From Cyclina sinensis (taxonomy: Eukaryota > Mollusca > Bivalvia > Venerida > Veneridae), in the NCBI GenBank assembly GCA_012932295.1, contig JAAONU010000006.1:34230607-34294606 (forward strand): a stretch of DNA of 64,000 bases, written 5' to 3'. Positions 36,901 to 45,600 of the stretch are shown in pieces (position 1 is the stretch's first letter; each line of letters begins with the position of its first letter). The position numbers were made by a program, and so were the translations under genes. The notes under the pieces are model-generated. The model did not search any database, had not been told where the DNA came from, and was given only the letters and a program-made list of their open reading frames with translations.

Positions 36901-38834
36901 ACATACACCTGATGCATGCAGTCACAACAGACCTTGTCATTCAAATTACAATAAACCTGCTGCTCGAAATCACAGTTCACATCATGCTCGCAATCACAAA
37001 CACCTGATGCAGGCAGTCACAATAGACTTTGTCCTTGCAATAACAATAAACCTGCTGCCCGAAATAAAAGTTCACATTGTGTTCGCGATTACAATACACC
37101 CGATGCTCGAAGTCACATAACACAGTGTGCTTGCAATTACATACATCTGATGCAGGCAGTCACGGTCCACACTGCGCTCGCAGTTACATACACCTGATGC
37201 TGGCACTCACAGTCACAATAGATCTTGTCCTTGCAATTACAATGAACCTGATGCTTGCATTCACAGTACACATTGCGGTCGCAGTTACATACGCCTGATG
37301 CTGGCAGTCACAGTCACAATAGATCTTGTCCTTGCAATTACAATAAACCTGATGCTTGCATTCAAAGTACACATTGCGTTCGCAATTACATACACCTGAT
37401 GCAGGCAGTCATAGTAAATATTGCGCTCTCGCAATTACAGACACCTGATGCTCACAGTCACGGTACAAATTGTGCTTGCAATTACAATACACTGATGCAT
37501 GCAGTCACAGTACAAATTGTGCTCGCAATTACAATACACCCGATGCATGCAGTCACAGTGCACATTGTGCTCGCAATTACAATAAACCTGATACTTGCAG
37601 TCACAGTACACATTGTGCTCGCAATTACAGTAACCCTGATGCAGGCACTGACAGTACATTTGACTTGCAATTACATACACCTGATGCTTTCAGTCACAGT
37701 ACACATTGTGCTCGCAATTACAATAAACCTGTTGCAGGCAGTTACAGTACACATTGAGTCCGCAATTATAATACACCTGATGCTCGCAGTCAAAATAAAC
37801 CTTGTCCTTGCAATTACACTACATCTGATGCTCGCTGTCGCAATAGACCTTGTTCTTGCAATTACAATAAATCTGACGCTCGCAGTCACAGTACACTTTG
37901 TGCTTGCAATAACATTACATATGATGCTTGCAGTCACAGTACACCTTGTCCTCGTAATTACAATACACCTGATGCTTGCAGTCACAGTAAACCCGGTGCT
38001 GGCAGTCACAATACACCTTGTCCTTGCAGTTACAGTATACCTGGTGTTAGCAGTCACATTATGCCTGGTGTAAGCAGATACACCGCACACTAGGTGCTTG
38101 CAGTCACTTTACAGATGCTGAACGCCGTCACAGTACACCTCGTGCTTGCAGTTACAGTATACCTTTTGTATGCAGTCACATTATGCCTGGTGTAAGCAGA
38201 CACACAGTACACAAGGTGTTCGCAGTCACTTTACAGATGCTGAACGCCGTCACAGCTTACCTGGTGCTCATGTTGCAGTCACAATTCACTTAATGTACGC
38301 AGTCGCAGTATAGCTGGTATACGCAGTCACAGTACACCTGGTGCTCGCAGTTAAAGTGCAACTGGTGCTCGTAATTCCACACGGAGCTAGCAATCACAGT
38401 TCAGCTGGTGCTCGCAATCAAAATACACCTGGTGCTCGCAGTCACAGCACACCTAGTGCTCACAATCAAAGAACATGTGGTGCTCGCAATCAAAACACTG
38501 TTTACACACCTGATGCTCGAAGTCACGGCACACCTGGTGCTTGCAGTAAAGCTACACCTGGTGTTTGCAACTGTACAATGTGGTTGCAGATACAATACGC
38601 CTTGCGCTTGCACTCACTGCATTTGCAGGTCATCTGCAGGTGCTTTCAATCACATGACATATAATGTAACAATATTATTTTTAAAAATATCCACAGACGT
38701 TGTGAGAAACCAACAACAGAGATAAGATAAACAAAGCGAAATATACTCACCCAAAGACCTACACCGAGCACAATACAGAAATAAATAACAATTATAAAAA
38801 TGTCCAGCCAATGGTTGATTCCCGTGTTCTCCAT
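15907..38834 (-). CDS. SLC5 family Na+/solute cotransporter (SGLT/SMIT-type), fifteen exons, 658 aa
   Basis: Exons: 38834-38751, 35235-35164, 34700-34596, 34367-34308, 33731-33627, 33322-33217, 32992-32912, 32763-32558, 32027-31892, 31567-31460, 22384-22234, 21740-21572, 20038-19823, 19474-19324, 16133-15907. All phases agree (1977 bp). The family couples sodium to uptake of sugars, inositol or related solutes across the plasma membrane. Landmarks are GYFLAGRTM (about 40-48), [17 protein letters not shown] (60-76), [24 protein letters not shown] (177-190), LWYWCCDQ (266-273), [30 protein letters not shown] and FWKR. The final membrane segment ends in FYR. Residues equivalent to human SGLT1 N78, H83, Y290, W291 and K321 are kept (N61, H66, Y268, W269, K299). 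The Q457 position is valine (V435), and SEHF replaces SGHF, as in SMIT-like members. Substrate is therefore open. Intron 10 is about 9.1 kb. Confidence 0.95.
16385..16444 (-). mobile_element. SINE family A, 3' part, interrupted by a larger element
   Basis: GTCGGTACCGGTTTCC and the following bases match the tail of the minus-oriented family A SINE. The rest of the SINE resumes at 18973 after the inserted element, so the SINE is the older insertion. Confidence 0.65.
16445..18972. mobile_element. Long-TIR DNA element (429-bp inverted arms) with AGGTT target duplication
   Basis: Arms 16445-16873 and 18544-18972 are inverted repeats with few mismatches. Ends read CACTGTTGTACAGCG inward. AGGTT occurs immediately outside both ends (16440-16444 and 18973-18977), and the duplicated site lies within a SINE. 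Just inside the left arm are several copies of GTGTACGGGGTCTAG-like strings (16858, 16892, 16912, 16933), and similar CCCCGTACA strings lie inside the right arm, so subterminal repeats are present. The interior holds another SINE but no transposase. A 5-bp duplication with CAC termini is reminiscent of Transib elements; that is only a suggestion. It sits in the last intron of the SLC5 gene. Confidence 0.85.
17205..17490 (+). mobile_element. tRNA-headed SINE (family B) inside the long-TIR element
   Basis: The head GATCGGTGGTCTAGTGGTAA, then CACTGGACTCGTAATC and a GCAGGTTCAAC B-box, resembles a tRNA. It is followed by a CCTCCCC-rich linker and a body with TTCACCGGGCACGTTAAAGAACC. It differs in body from family A. 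Confidence 0.65.
18973..19125 (-). mobile_element. SINE family A, remaining part after the insertion
   Basis: It continues the SINE interrupted at 16444. GGTTCTTTTACATGCTAAGTG and GTCTCATCCGAAGAGCAATTAG match the middle of the other minus-oriented copies. The tRNA-like head is not clear, so the copy is old or truncated. Confidence 0.6.
20151..21251. mobile_element. MITE-like element with CAGGSCCGGAT ends and TGTTT flanks
   Basis: The left end CAGGGCCGGATCC is inverted at the right end (ATCCGGGCCTG). TGTTT flanks both sides (20146-20150 and 21252-21256). G-rich tracts lie just inside each end, including a run of about 17 G near 21195 followed by a C-rich run, able to form a strong hairpin. 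No coding region is visible. It sits in intron 12 of the SLC5 gene. Confidence 0.6.
20785..20870 (+). repeat. Dispersed short repeat, copy 1
   Basis: About 85 bp including GAAGTTGTCGGAAAAGGCCG recurs in the same orientation at 31257-31345 with scattered differences. It contains an imperfect internal palindrome (AACTCGG and CCGAGTT). Confidence 0.6.
22797..24940. mobile_element. Tandem-core element, unit about 165 bp, in SLC5 intron 10
   Basis: Around nine direct copies of a roughly 165-bp unit share GGTAGAGGTCCACTAGACAATGCT, CTGACAAGAAGATTTTTTAAG and CCCCTGGGGCGGGGCC-type blocks. The array is bounded on the left by AGAGGGCCATGATGGCCC and CGCTCACCTGAGTACTTTGG. On the right it ends in GAGCACTTTGTGCTCAGGTG and AGCTAAA, so the termini are partly inverted. 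This architecture, short inverted ends around a tandem core, is common for non-autonomous elements of bivalve genomes. Confidence 0.8.
25888..26756. mobile_element. CAGTG-ended element with two internal direct repeats
   Basis: The left end CAGTGATCACATGTGTCGCCTG is mirrored by the right end CAGGCGACACAAAAA and GATCACTG. Inside are two copies (about 25978-26330 and 26408-26735) of a unit beginning AAGGGCCATAACTCAGCC and including TACTTGAGGTAC and GATGAAATTGCACC. The CAGTG/CACTG termini are hAT-like, but I found no convincing target duplication. Confidence 0.6.
27485..27589. repeat. Three perfect 35-bp tandem copies
   Basis: A 35-bp unit beginning CAGCCTCATCTAGCACAGGC is present three times. 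On the minus strand its CTGACAG edge and following AAACCACC resemble the 5' edge of the exon-like block near 28205. Confidence 0.85.
28400..30440. other. SLC5 intron 10, mostly unannotated
   Basis: AT-rich sequence without convincing exons. A tRNA-like stretch lies at 28988-29062. Around 30070-30130 there are ACTTCCGG (ETS-like) and GATTGG (CCAAT-like) motifs that could belong to a promoter for the candidate nested transcript. Confidence 0.3.
28988..29062 (+). mobile_element. tRNA-derived fragment
   Basis: TGGCGACGTGGTAGAGTGTC (A-box-like) and GAGTTCAAACCCAGCTCGG (B-box-like) are spaced as in a tRNA. The acceptor stem does not pair, so this is more likely a SINE head than a functional tRNA gene. 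Confidence 0.4.
31257..31345 (+). repeat. Dispersed short repeat, copy 2
   Basis: Second copy of the 20785-20870 repeat, sharing GGAGTTGTCGGAAAAGG and GAGTTGTTACGATTG. It lies about 115 bp from SLC5 exon 10. Confidence 0.6.
33735..34160 (-). repeat. Degenerate satellite derived from the 5' half of SLC5 exon 5
   Basis: Upstream of exon 5 (33731-33627) the intron contains four or more decayed copies of the exon's own start plus its acceptor region. On the plus strand, GTGACGTTTTTCTATGTATT, CTGGTAA and TAAACCTA occur at about 33757, 33826 and 33888. Weaker copies lie near 34048 and 34120. The copies have lost the reading frame and most lack a usable acceptor. Confidence 0.75.
35500..38640. repeat. 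24-bp minisatellite of about 3.1 kb in SLC5 intron 1
   Basis: The unit is 24 bp, alternating forms such as GCAGTCACAGTACACCTGGT and GCAATTACAATACACCTGAT plus GCTC/GCTT. Copies vary and form higher-order blocks of several units between about 36330 and 37040. Because 24 is a multiple of three, long open frames appear on both strands with eight-residue periods (LAVTVHIV on plus, CNCEHNVY on minus). I regard these frames as by-products. Ends are more diverged than the centre. Confidence 0.9.
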
Positions 38835-39190
38835 GGCAACAGAAGTCCTTTTTAATAGCTTCCTTTGAAATGTTTATCACTTTTATCACGATAGATGGCA
38901 ACTGCCTTTACCCGTCAAACTTTTTGATTAATACAAGGATATAAACAATAATCGCATTGCCCTCATGACGGCATAGTTTGTCATGCCATAAGTTTAGGTT
39001 ATTTTCTATATAACTGTTGCGCCTATGGCAAAATATTTAGTTTATTTGTATTCCAGTACATAAGGTATGGCAGTGAAAAGTTTCATATACACATACACGG
39101 TTTATGTGTTGTAGTGAGTGAAATATTTGGACAAATTTATCGGTATGCAAAAACTTTCAGCCTTGACATGTTTCTAATGATATCAGTTAA

Positions 39191-39623
39191 AGAGGCTGTA
39201 CTCGAGATTTGACATAAAAAAAAAATTTTCATAAATTATATATTTAGATGCCGTGAGATTATAACAACATAATATTTTACTTCAAAACTGAGTATAAAAG
39301 TCAAAATGGAATAAAAAAAATAGTTTCGCTCCAGCCTGATTTGAACTCTGGACCCCTCATGTTAACAAAATATATCCAACGCTTTTACTGTCACCACCAT
39401 CGCCGCAAGTGATATTACAGACATTTACTTTAAATCTTATACGATATAGTTATAGCGTCGCGTTACGGTATAGCACTTTGAAAGGGAAAAAATCAATTTA
39501 TAATGTAATTCTTTGACTTATTTTTTGTCAGTAAGTTATTTTTTAAGCATTAGTCATAAATATTACAAGAAATTTATAATACAAGAACACTTTTTTTTTT
39601 TTGTCATCTGGAGCACAGCCCCT
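39191..39623 (+). mobile_element. TTAA-flanked MITE, copy A (433 bp)
   Basis: The ends AGAGGCTGTACTC and GAGCACAGCCCCT are inverted repeats. TTAA lies outside both (39187-39190 and 39624-39627), the target typical of piggyBac-type transposition. The interior contains a tRNA-like block with a TTGAACTC B-box-like string on the minus strand. A second copy in opposite orientation is at 56444-56857. Confidence 0.85.
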
Positions 39624-40711
39624 TTAAAGATAATAATATAGAAGCACTATTGTTCAATTCTTATCAAAGGATTAAACTTTATCATTAAGTAAAGCAGCCT
39701 AAACAGGACGTTTGCTGATAATTTTTAAAAGAATTGCTAAGATAACAAACTTAAGGTTTTTTATTTATTTTTGTTTTTACATTTTTCAGTTGGGTAATTA
39801 ATTGACTACGTAGTGGACAATGACAATTATAATCAGTCTTTTGCGATATGAAACGTAATCGTAGCCTTATTGGTTGCTGAAAAAAGAGGTACTACAATCT
39901 ACACAGATCTCGTAGCCTCGAGATCACGAGTTCAGCTCCACGCTTTAACGTATCACTAAACACATTTCGGATTTGACGTTAAACCGATATCAAATGCTCA
40001 TAACACTTTCATTGAACATTTTAAAGAACTTTTGGAATTTCTGGAATTCATGTTTTCATGAATTCAAAAGAAAGTCTACCATCATGATATTCTGCAGCGC
40101 TCTGTCTGTTTGATGATTAAACCTTCTACAGCTGATCGCTTTGCTTACCTTTTTGTTTGCACGACGATCGTAGGGGTTTGAGAGTTTATGAAGGCTTCTA
40201 GGGAAACCTGTATAAGAACGTAGAAACTCGATCAGTCTCTTTTATTCCTGCCATCGCGTTCTTGCTGATTTTGCCCCAGTATCTCAGTAAGGTCTACCCT
40301 TTTCACTTTACAATGCCATTAGCTTTTTAAATTATATATTTTGTGTGCTTTTTTTTTTAAATTCAGCAAGACAACTTGCTCTTGTTTGTAGTTATGATAA
40401 CTTGTTGGGGCAAGTGTGAGGCTGGTTCACCCTAGAACCTGGTTTAAACCCCCAAGGCGGTAACCCCTCGGGTTCTCATTTTGGTTACTAGTAATTGTTT
40501 GTGGTGTCCTTTTTTTAACTGATCTATTAATGATTTTATCTTTTCATCTACGTTTTGACTGTGTAGGGAGGCTGTGGTTTTTACTACTGTGGTTTTTACC
40601 TGATATGCTTTTTCCACTTTTCTGTATACTGCACTACTCACACAATCTAAAATAAATTAACCATTCTGGAGAGTCGGCGGTCATATTAACAACCATATAC
40701 TGACGACTATG

Positions 40712-40715
40712 AAGT

Positions 40716-40772
<57 letters not shown>
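40712..40772. repeat. GA and GACA microsatellite
   Basis: (GA)n followed by (CAGA)n, about 60 bp. Confidence 0.9.
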
Positions 40773-40773
<1 letters not shown>

Positions 40774-40879
40774 CAGCAAGGCAAACCAGCTTTCTGTGTA
40801 TCGCTCTGGCTTCTATCTGTTCAAACGACTTGGGCAGTGCGTGCCAAATTGTGCCCAAAACACACCCTATATTTTTATA

Positions 40880-40925
40880 TGGAGCGTATAGCAGTGGTCA
40901 CGGGTTCGAGTCCCGGGCTAGACCA
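40880..40925 (+). mobile_element. tRNA-like B-box fragment
   Basis: GGTTCGAGTCCCGGGCT is a strong B-box with a T-arm-like palindrome. The 5' half of a tRNA is not evident. Probably the remnant of a tRNA-derived retroposon. Confidence 0.35.
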
Positions 40926-41559
40926 AAGATTTCTCTTCTTCTTGTTATAATGTTCCTAAGCATTAGTATAGCCTTTTACATGGTTTGAGGAGCTCAGGCT
41001 CTCAAATATGGAAAGCCGTGACGGAAACACGGACCTTGGTCGCTGGCGTCGGGATACCGGTTTCGTGGGAGCGGACGCGGCTAGCTCCATAGTGGTAAGG
41101 AGATAACCAGGCATGCCAGCTACACGGGGGTGAATCACACTTGCCTTAGTTGGGTCGCATCACACGGACCTGGATCGCTTATGGGTTTGCATACCGTAAA
41201 AAATATAAACAGACACATTAGAACGCTCCAAAAAATCAAATCGATTAAAACAATGACTGAATTCATTTAACTCTTTAACATTGTTGAGGGGAAAAGAACA
41301 TTATTTCTTACTGATTAACCATTTAAATATTACACGAATAATGGTAACAATAATGATGAAAATTAAAAACAAATCTTAAAAAATATAGAATCAACTTCAA
41401 CTTATTACTGCCAAAGTCAATACTGACTACACTAGGCAGGCGCGTGTCAGGAAAATTAAAAGTATAAAAGATAATGACAAAGAAAACAAGATTTTTCTAA
41501 AGCTCTTACTTAATCAATTATTTTGAATGTTTAAAATCTATAAAACTAGTTCAGTCCAC

Positions 41560-41905
41560 TGATAAAAGCTGGCACAGTTGGGTAGCCTTAATCTCAGTCT
41601 ATCACGAATTCGTTCCAGAGTCTTATAGTCCTTGGGAAGAATGAGTTCATGTGATGTTGTGTTTTAGATTGCAGGATGAGGAATTTGTTGTTTCTTGTGT
41701 TTGTAAGGTGATTGTGATCGACATGGACTTGTTTGTTTTTTATTTTGTGTAGCATGACCAGTCTGGCATGGTTTCGCCTTTGTTCTAAAGTTGACCATTT
41801 TAGTTCTTTGATCATGTTTGTTACACTGCTTGTATAGTGGTAATCATTATGAACGTACCTTGCAGCTGACCTCTGGACCATTTCTATTCTGTGTGTGTGC
41901 GTGTG
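41560..41905 (-). pseudogene. LINE ORF2 C-terminal remnant
   Basis: On the minus strand the frame reads VQRSAARYVHNDY, SSVTNMIKELKWSTLEQRR, ARLVMLHKI and NSFFPRTIRLWNEF. These are the standard C-terminal landmarks of jockey/RTE/CR1-type non-LTR elements. The fragment is cut at its 5' side by a microsatellite, consistent with 5' truncation. Confidence 0.75.
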
Positions 41906-41918
41906 CGTGTGCGCGCGC

Positions 41919-41981
<63 letters not shown>
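41891..41981. repeat. Compound GT and GA microsatellite
   Basis: (GT)n interrupted by GC, then (GA)n, about 90 bp. Apparent RERE/CVCV open frames here are artefacts of the repeat. Confidence 0.95.
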
Positions 41982-41983
<2 letters not shown>

Positions 41984-42101
41984 CAAAAGTAAACCTCGTC
42001 AATGGAATGTTGGAATGTTTTACTTGTATTTCTTTTATTTTGATATATTATTATATGTTAATACACATATAGTTAAAGAAGCAACTGTTGTATGATGTGT
42101 G

Positions 42102-42131
42102 TTTTTTATATATATATATATATATATATAA
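42102..42131. repeat. TA microsatellite
   Basis: (TA)n tract of about 14 units. Confidence 0.9.
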
Positions 42132-42474
42132 TAACATTTTTAATCTTCCTTAATGATCCTTCGTGCACTCTAAAATCTCAAACATCTTGTGATAGTAGAT
42201 CATAATCACTCTATCTATTAAGGGAAGTAACCACTGCCCGGAGTATTGAATTCGTCGCTGCTTTGATTACTTCCCCTGAGTTACCTGTGTAGTGCGCACC
42301 TGTACAAAATGTCGTCCGAGCGCGTTGTTTACCAATCAGGTCATGCTACAGTACACACCTATTTCATTGATCCGGTTGCAGTTAATGTGTAAAGCATTCT
42401 TGAAATTCCACTCTATCTCAATAAATTGATACCTTTAGATAAAGAACAATAAAAGCGTACCCGTAAATTCTGTG

Positions 42475-42510
42475 ATATAAATAGTACACAGGTATAAAAT
42501 AGGTCACGTG
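42475..42510 (+). promoter_or_regulatory. Candidate core promoter of the laminin-G/EGF gene
   Basis: GGTATAAAATAGG (TATA box at about 42493) is followed by a CACGTG E-box at 42505-42510. This is about 100 bp upstream of the proposed ATG at 42602. Position and motif support a promoter; no transcript start is known. Confidence 0.4.
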
Positions 42511-42601
42511 ACAGTTTGTGTATGTAAATTAAAGGGTGTTACAAAACTTTTGTGCGTGTAGTATCTTTGACCCACGGGATTTTTATAAACAACATGAGAG
42601 G

Positions 42602-45600
42602 ATGGGCGAAGGACCACTGACCAAGGGATTTACCCGAGGATCCAAAGCGACCCTCGGGGTGTTCACAGGTAATCTAATTTGAGTTGTTAATTGATACACT
42701 GCTTTAAGTAATTGACAAAAAATTTTGTTACAACATGTTTTTGTCGTAAAAATGTAAAATAATATGTTTTGAATAGATGAGTGTTTATGTAAGGGATTGT
42801 AATGTATACAATGCAGCTTGGGTCTGTTGTGATGAAGATAGGCAATTGAACAGACAATCTTAAACTGTTCTTGTTAATTATTGAATAATGACAAAATTTG
42901 AAGCTGAGCCCCATGTATTAATAGTGAGTCATGGTATTTCCTTATTGTCAAAAGACAATAATAAATCTAGCAAGGAGGTTTATATAATGCCACTCCTAGT
43001 ATATATTGTCTCCTAGTATATATTGTCTGAAATATTGTGACACAAAACAGCATTGTTTTTTATTTATGTCTATTATTTAATCATTGAAAATCATGTTTGA
43101 AGATATGTATCTACAGCATGCAAAAATGTGTGGCAATGATAATTACGTGCTGTGGTTTGCCATTATAGTTCATATGCTTTGACACGGGGCATGTAACAGT
43201 TTTCAGTACTTCTAATTGTTATCTGGAATTTAGATGAAAAGTTTCTTGATTTAAAGTTGTAATCAGCGGCCTTGATTTAAAACATAGGTTATTTACTGAA
43301 GTGCCTGTAAGAAACCTAAAGTTAGTATTTATATAATCATAAAATCAAAGCACTGAGAGAACTGGGGAAAGAATAAGCCAAGTATCGTAATAAGAACATA
43401 GGTTAAATTTCAAGTTTAATTAACTATAAAGTCTATAAATCATTCCAGTATCTTTATATAGCTATAATGTTATTTAAGTTTTGAAAGATCAGCAAAACTA
43501 TTGTACTTCCTTCATACTTCATATGTGGTTATGATAAAAGGTCGGTCGATTTGTAGAACCTACTCAAAATTTTGTAGTTCTGTTTGTGTTATTAAAGAAC
43601 AACAGATCATAATATGTATATTATGTAATTTATATACATTATTAATATTTGTATATTATACAAAATAAATTATGTTCTAGTAAGATAGTTTAAATGACAT
43701 CAGATTTCTCTAATAGTGTACATTTTTATTCTGTGATAATTCCATGATAAAGTTTTGTTTTTGTTGTAAGAACCTTATAAATGATTGGTTGTTAATATAT
43801 CTTTTTAGAGTACCTTTCATGTCATAAATCTGATGCATGCTGCATACACTATTTCATTTCATTGTATTGTGCTAAATGTGCATGTTTTCATCTATCATAT
43901 GGTAAACATATACTGTTTTAATTTTTTGTAAACATATACTGTTGTAAAGTTTGAAAAAGGTTATCATCTTACTGTAGTTGATTCTCTCTTCTAAACCTTT
44001 TGATACTTACGACACATTTGCATTATCTTGCCAGTGTCAGGTTCCTCTTATTTATGAAACATACATAAGGTATTCCTGTTTTTCATTACTTTCAGATTAA
44101 AGAAGTTAATGCAATAATCTGTTATTTATAGTTTTCAAAATTCCTTTTTATCTATATTCATTCATTCATTCATTCATTTTTTATTCCTTCATTCTTCTTT
44201 CTTTCCCTTCAGTCATTCTTTCTTTCTTCCTTTCTTTCTTTCCATTCATTTATCAGAAAGATGTTATTCAATCTTTGCTTGCTTACCTCACCTTCGAATC
44301 TGTATTTAATTTTTTCAGGGCTTCTTGTTATCCTGTGCTTTGTCCCAGTGACATTTGCTGAAAATGGTGGAAAATACGGTTACTTTTCTCAGGAAAATAG
44401 TTCTAGGGTATTACTACGCACTACAGTTTGGAATGTAAAGACAAGTGGTCAACAGACAGAATTTTCATTTCGAACATGCTCTAATGGGCAACTTTTATAC
44501 CAAAGTGGGGCCACTGGGGATTTTTTAAAACTTTTACTCATTAATGGGACACTTGAATTCCATTGGTCAATTGGAACCGTCCAGAACAGCACCGAGGTTG
44601 GAAATGATTTAAACAATGATGAATGGTGGACGTTGAGTATACAACGTTATTTAGGAAATTTATATTTGAATGTGACTAAAAGTGGAAGAGTGCATTTTAG
44701 TGAGATTATATCAAATTCAACATTCAGGACATACTTTTCAAGAATAAATTTTGGTGGAACTGATGGGCTATATGTGGGACAAGAATTTACGGGATGTTTA
44801 ATGGAAGGACCAACTGTGATATTTTCTAGAAATAATGCAAATACAGACTGGCAGAATGTAATCTGGAGCAATACATCATGTCCACAGACAGATGCTTCCT
44901 GTGCTTTAGGTAAGTCTGACTCCTCCAGTTTTGGCTATACATCGGAAGTAACTTAACTGTAAACACAGCAAAAACAAACCGTGTACTTTATAGGTTTTCA
45001 TGAACTTTGCTGACATGCAGTGACTTTGCTTCCATTTTTTTTTCATAAGTAAAAGTGTAGTATTGTTGGAAAATGTATTAATCCACTTTTCTTAAATCTT
45101 CATTTTTTGCATAAGTAAAAGGCGTAGTATTGTTGGAAAATGTATTAATCCACTTTTCTAAAATCTTCTTTTGGCAGATATTTGAGTCAAGAGAATAATG
45201 CACATACATTTTTAACACGCTAGATCTAGAAACTTGCCTGTACAGCTGCAAAATGAAATTGAATTGCTTACTGTAGTAAAAAAAAATATGGTACTACTTA
45301 CCATATTGAAAGAAAAAATTACAATTAGGAAATAGATTTAAGTTTGAGTGATATACCATTGAATATATCACTGTTTCAAGTTCAGATGCACAGTGATTTA
45401 ATCATGAAGGTGGTAGGCCTTATATAATTACATATTTGAATGAGAAACCATGATATATTAGACAGTAGATCACAAAACTGTAAAATCAATTTCCATTCTA
45501 TAGGTGTACTACTTACCATGTCATTTTTTCAGTTCTTTTCCTTTCTGGCTATTCCATTTACCCTGCTATTCATTTCTCATGTGAAAATGAAAACTACCTG

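Larger units (their letters stand above)
38835..42601. other. Divergent intergenic region between SLC5 and laminin-G/EGF genes
   Basis: It should contain the promoters of both genes. Recognisable contents are the MITE at 39191, a tRNA-like piece near 40880, microsatellites, a LINE 3' remnant and the TATA/E-box pair near 42493. No further exon seen. Confidence 0.5.

Noticed and set aside
35842..38073. Long repetitive ORFs of up to 272 codons on both strands
   Set aside because: They come from a 24-bp unit that stays in frame in several registers. They lack splice context and lie inside an SLC5 intron.
35500..38640. CRISPR-like regular array
   Set aside because: Units are contiguous and variable with no unique spacers, and the host is an animal genome.
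28988..40925. Functional tRNA genes at 28988 and 40880
   Set aside because: B boxes are present but I cannot pair acceptor stems or find complete cloverleaves; tRNA-derived retroposon remnants fit better.
41594..42095. RERERE/CVCV and SLSLSL/HTHTHT open frames
   Set aside because: Encoded by a compound GT/GA microsatellite. Only the adjacent LINE C-terminal remnant is meaningful.
44261..44318. ATG at 44261 as the start of the laminin-G protein
   Set aside because: It lies in a pyrimidine-rich stretch upstream of a good TTTTTTCAG acceptor. The exon at 42602-42668 joins in phase there and gives a better signal peptide. A start at 44261 remains possible but less likely.
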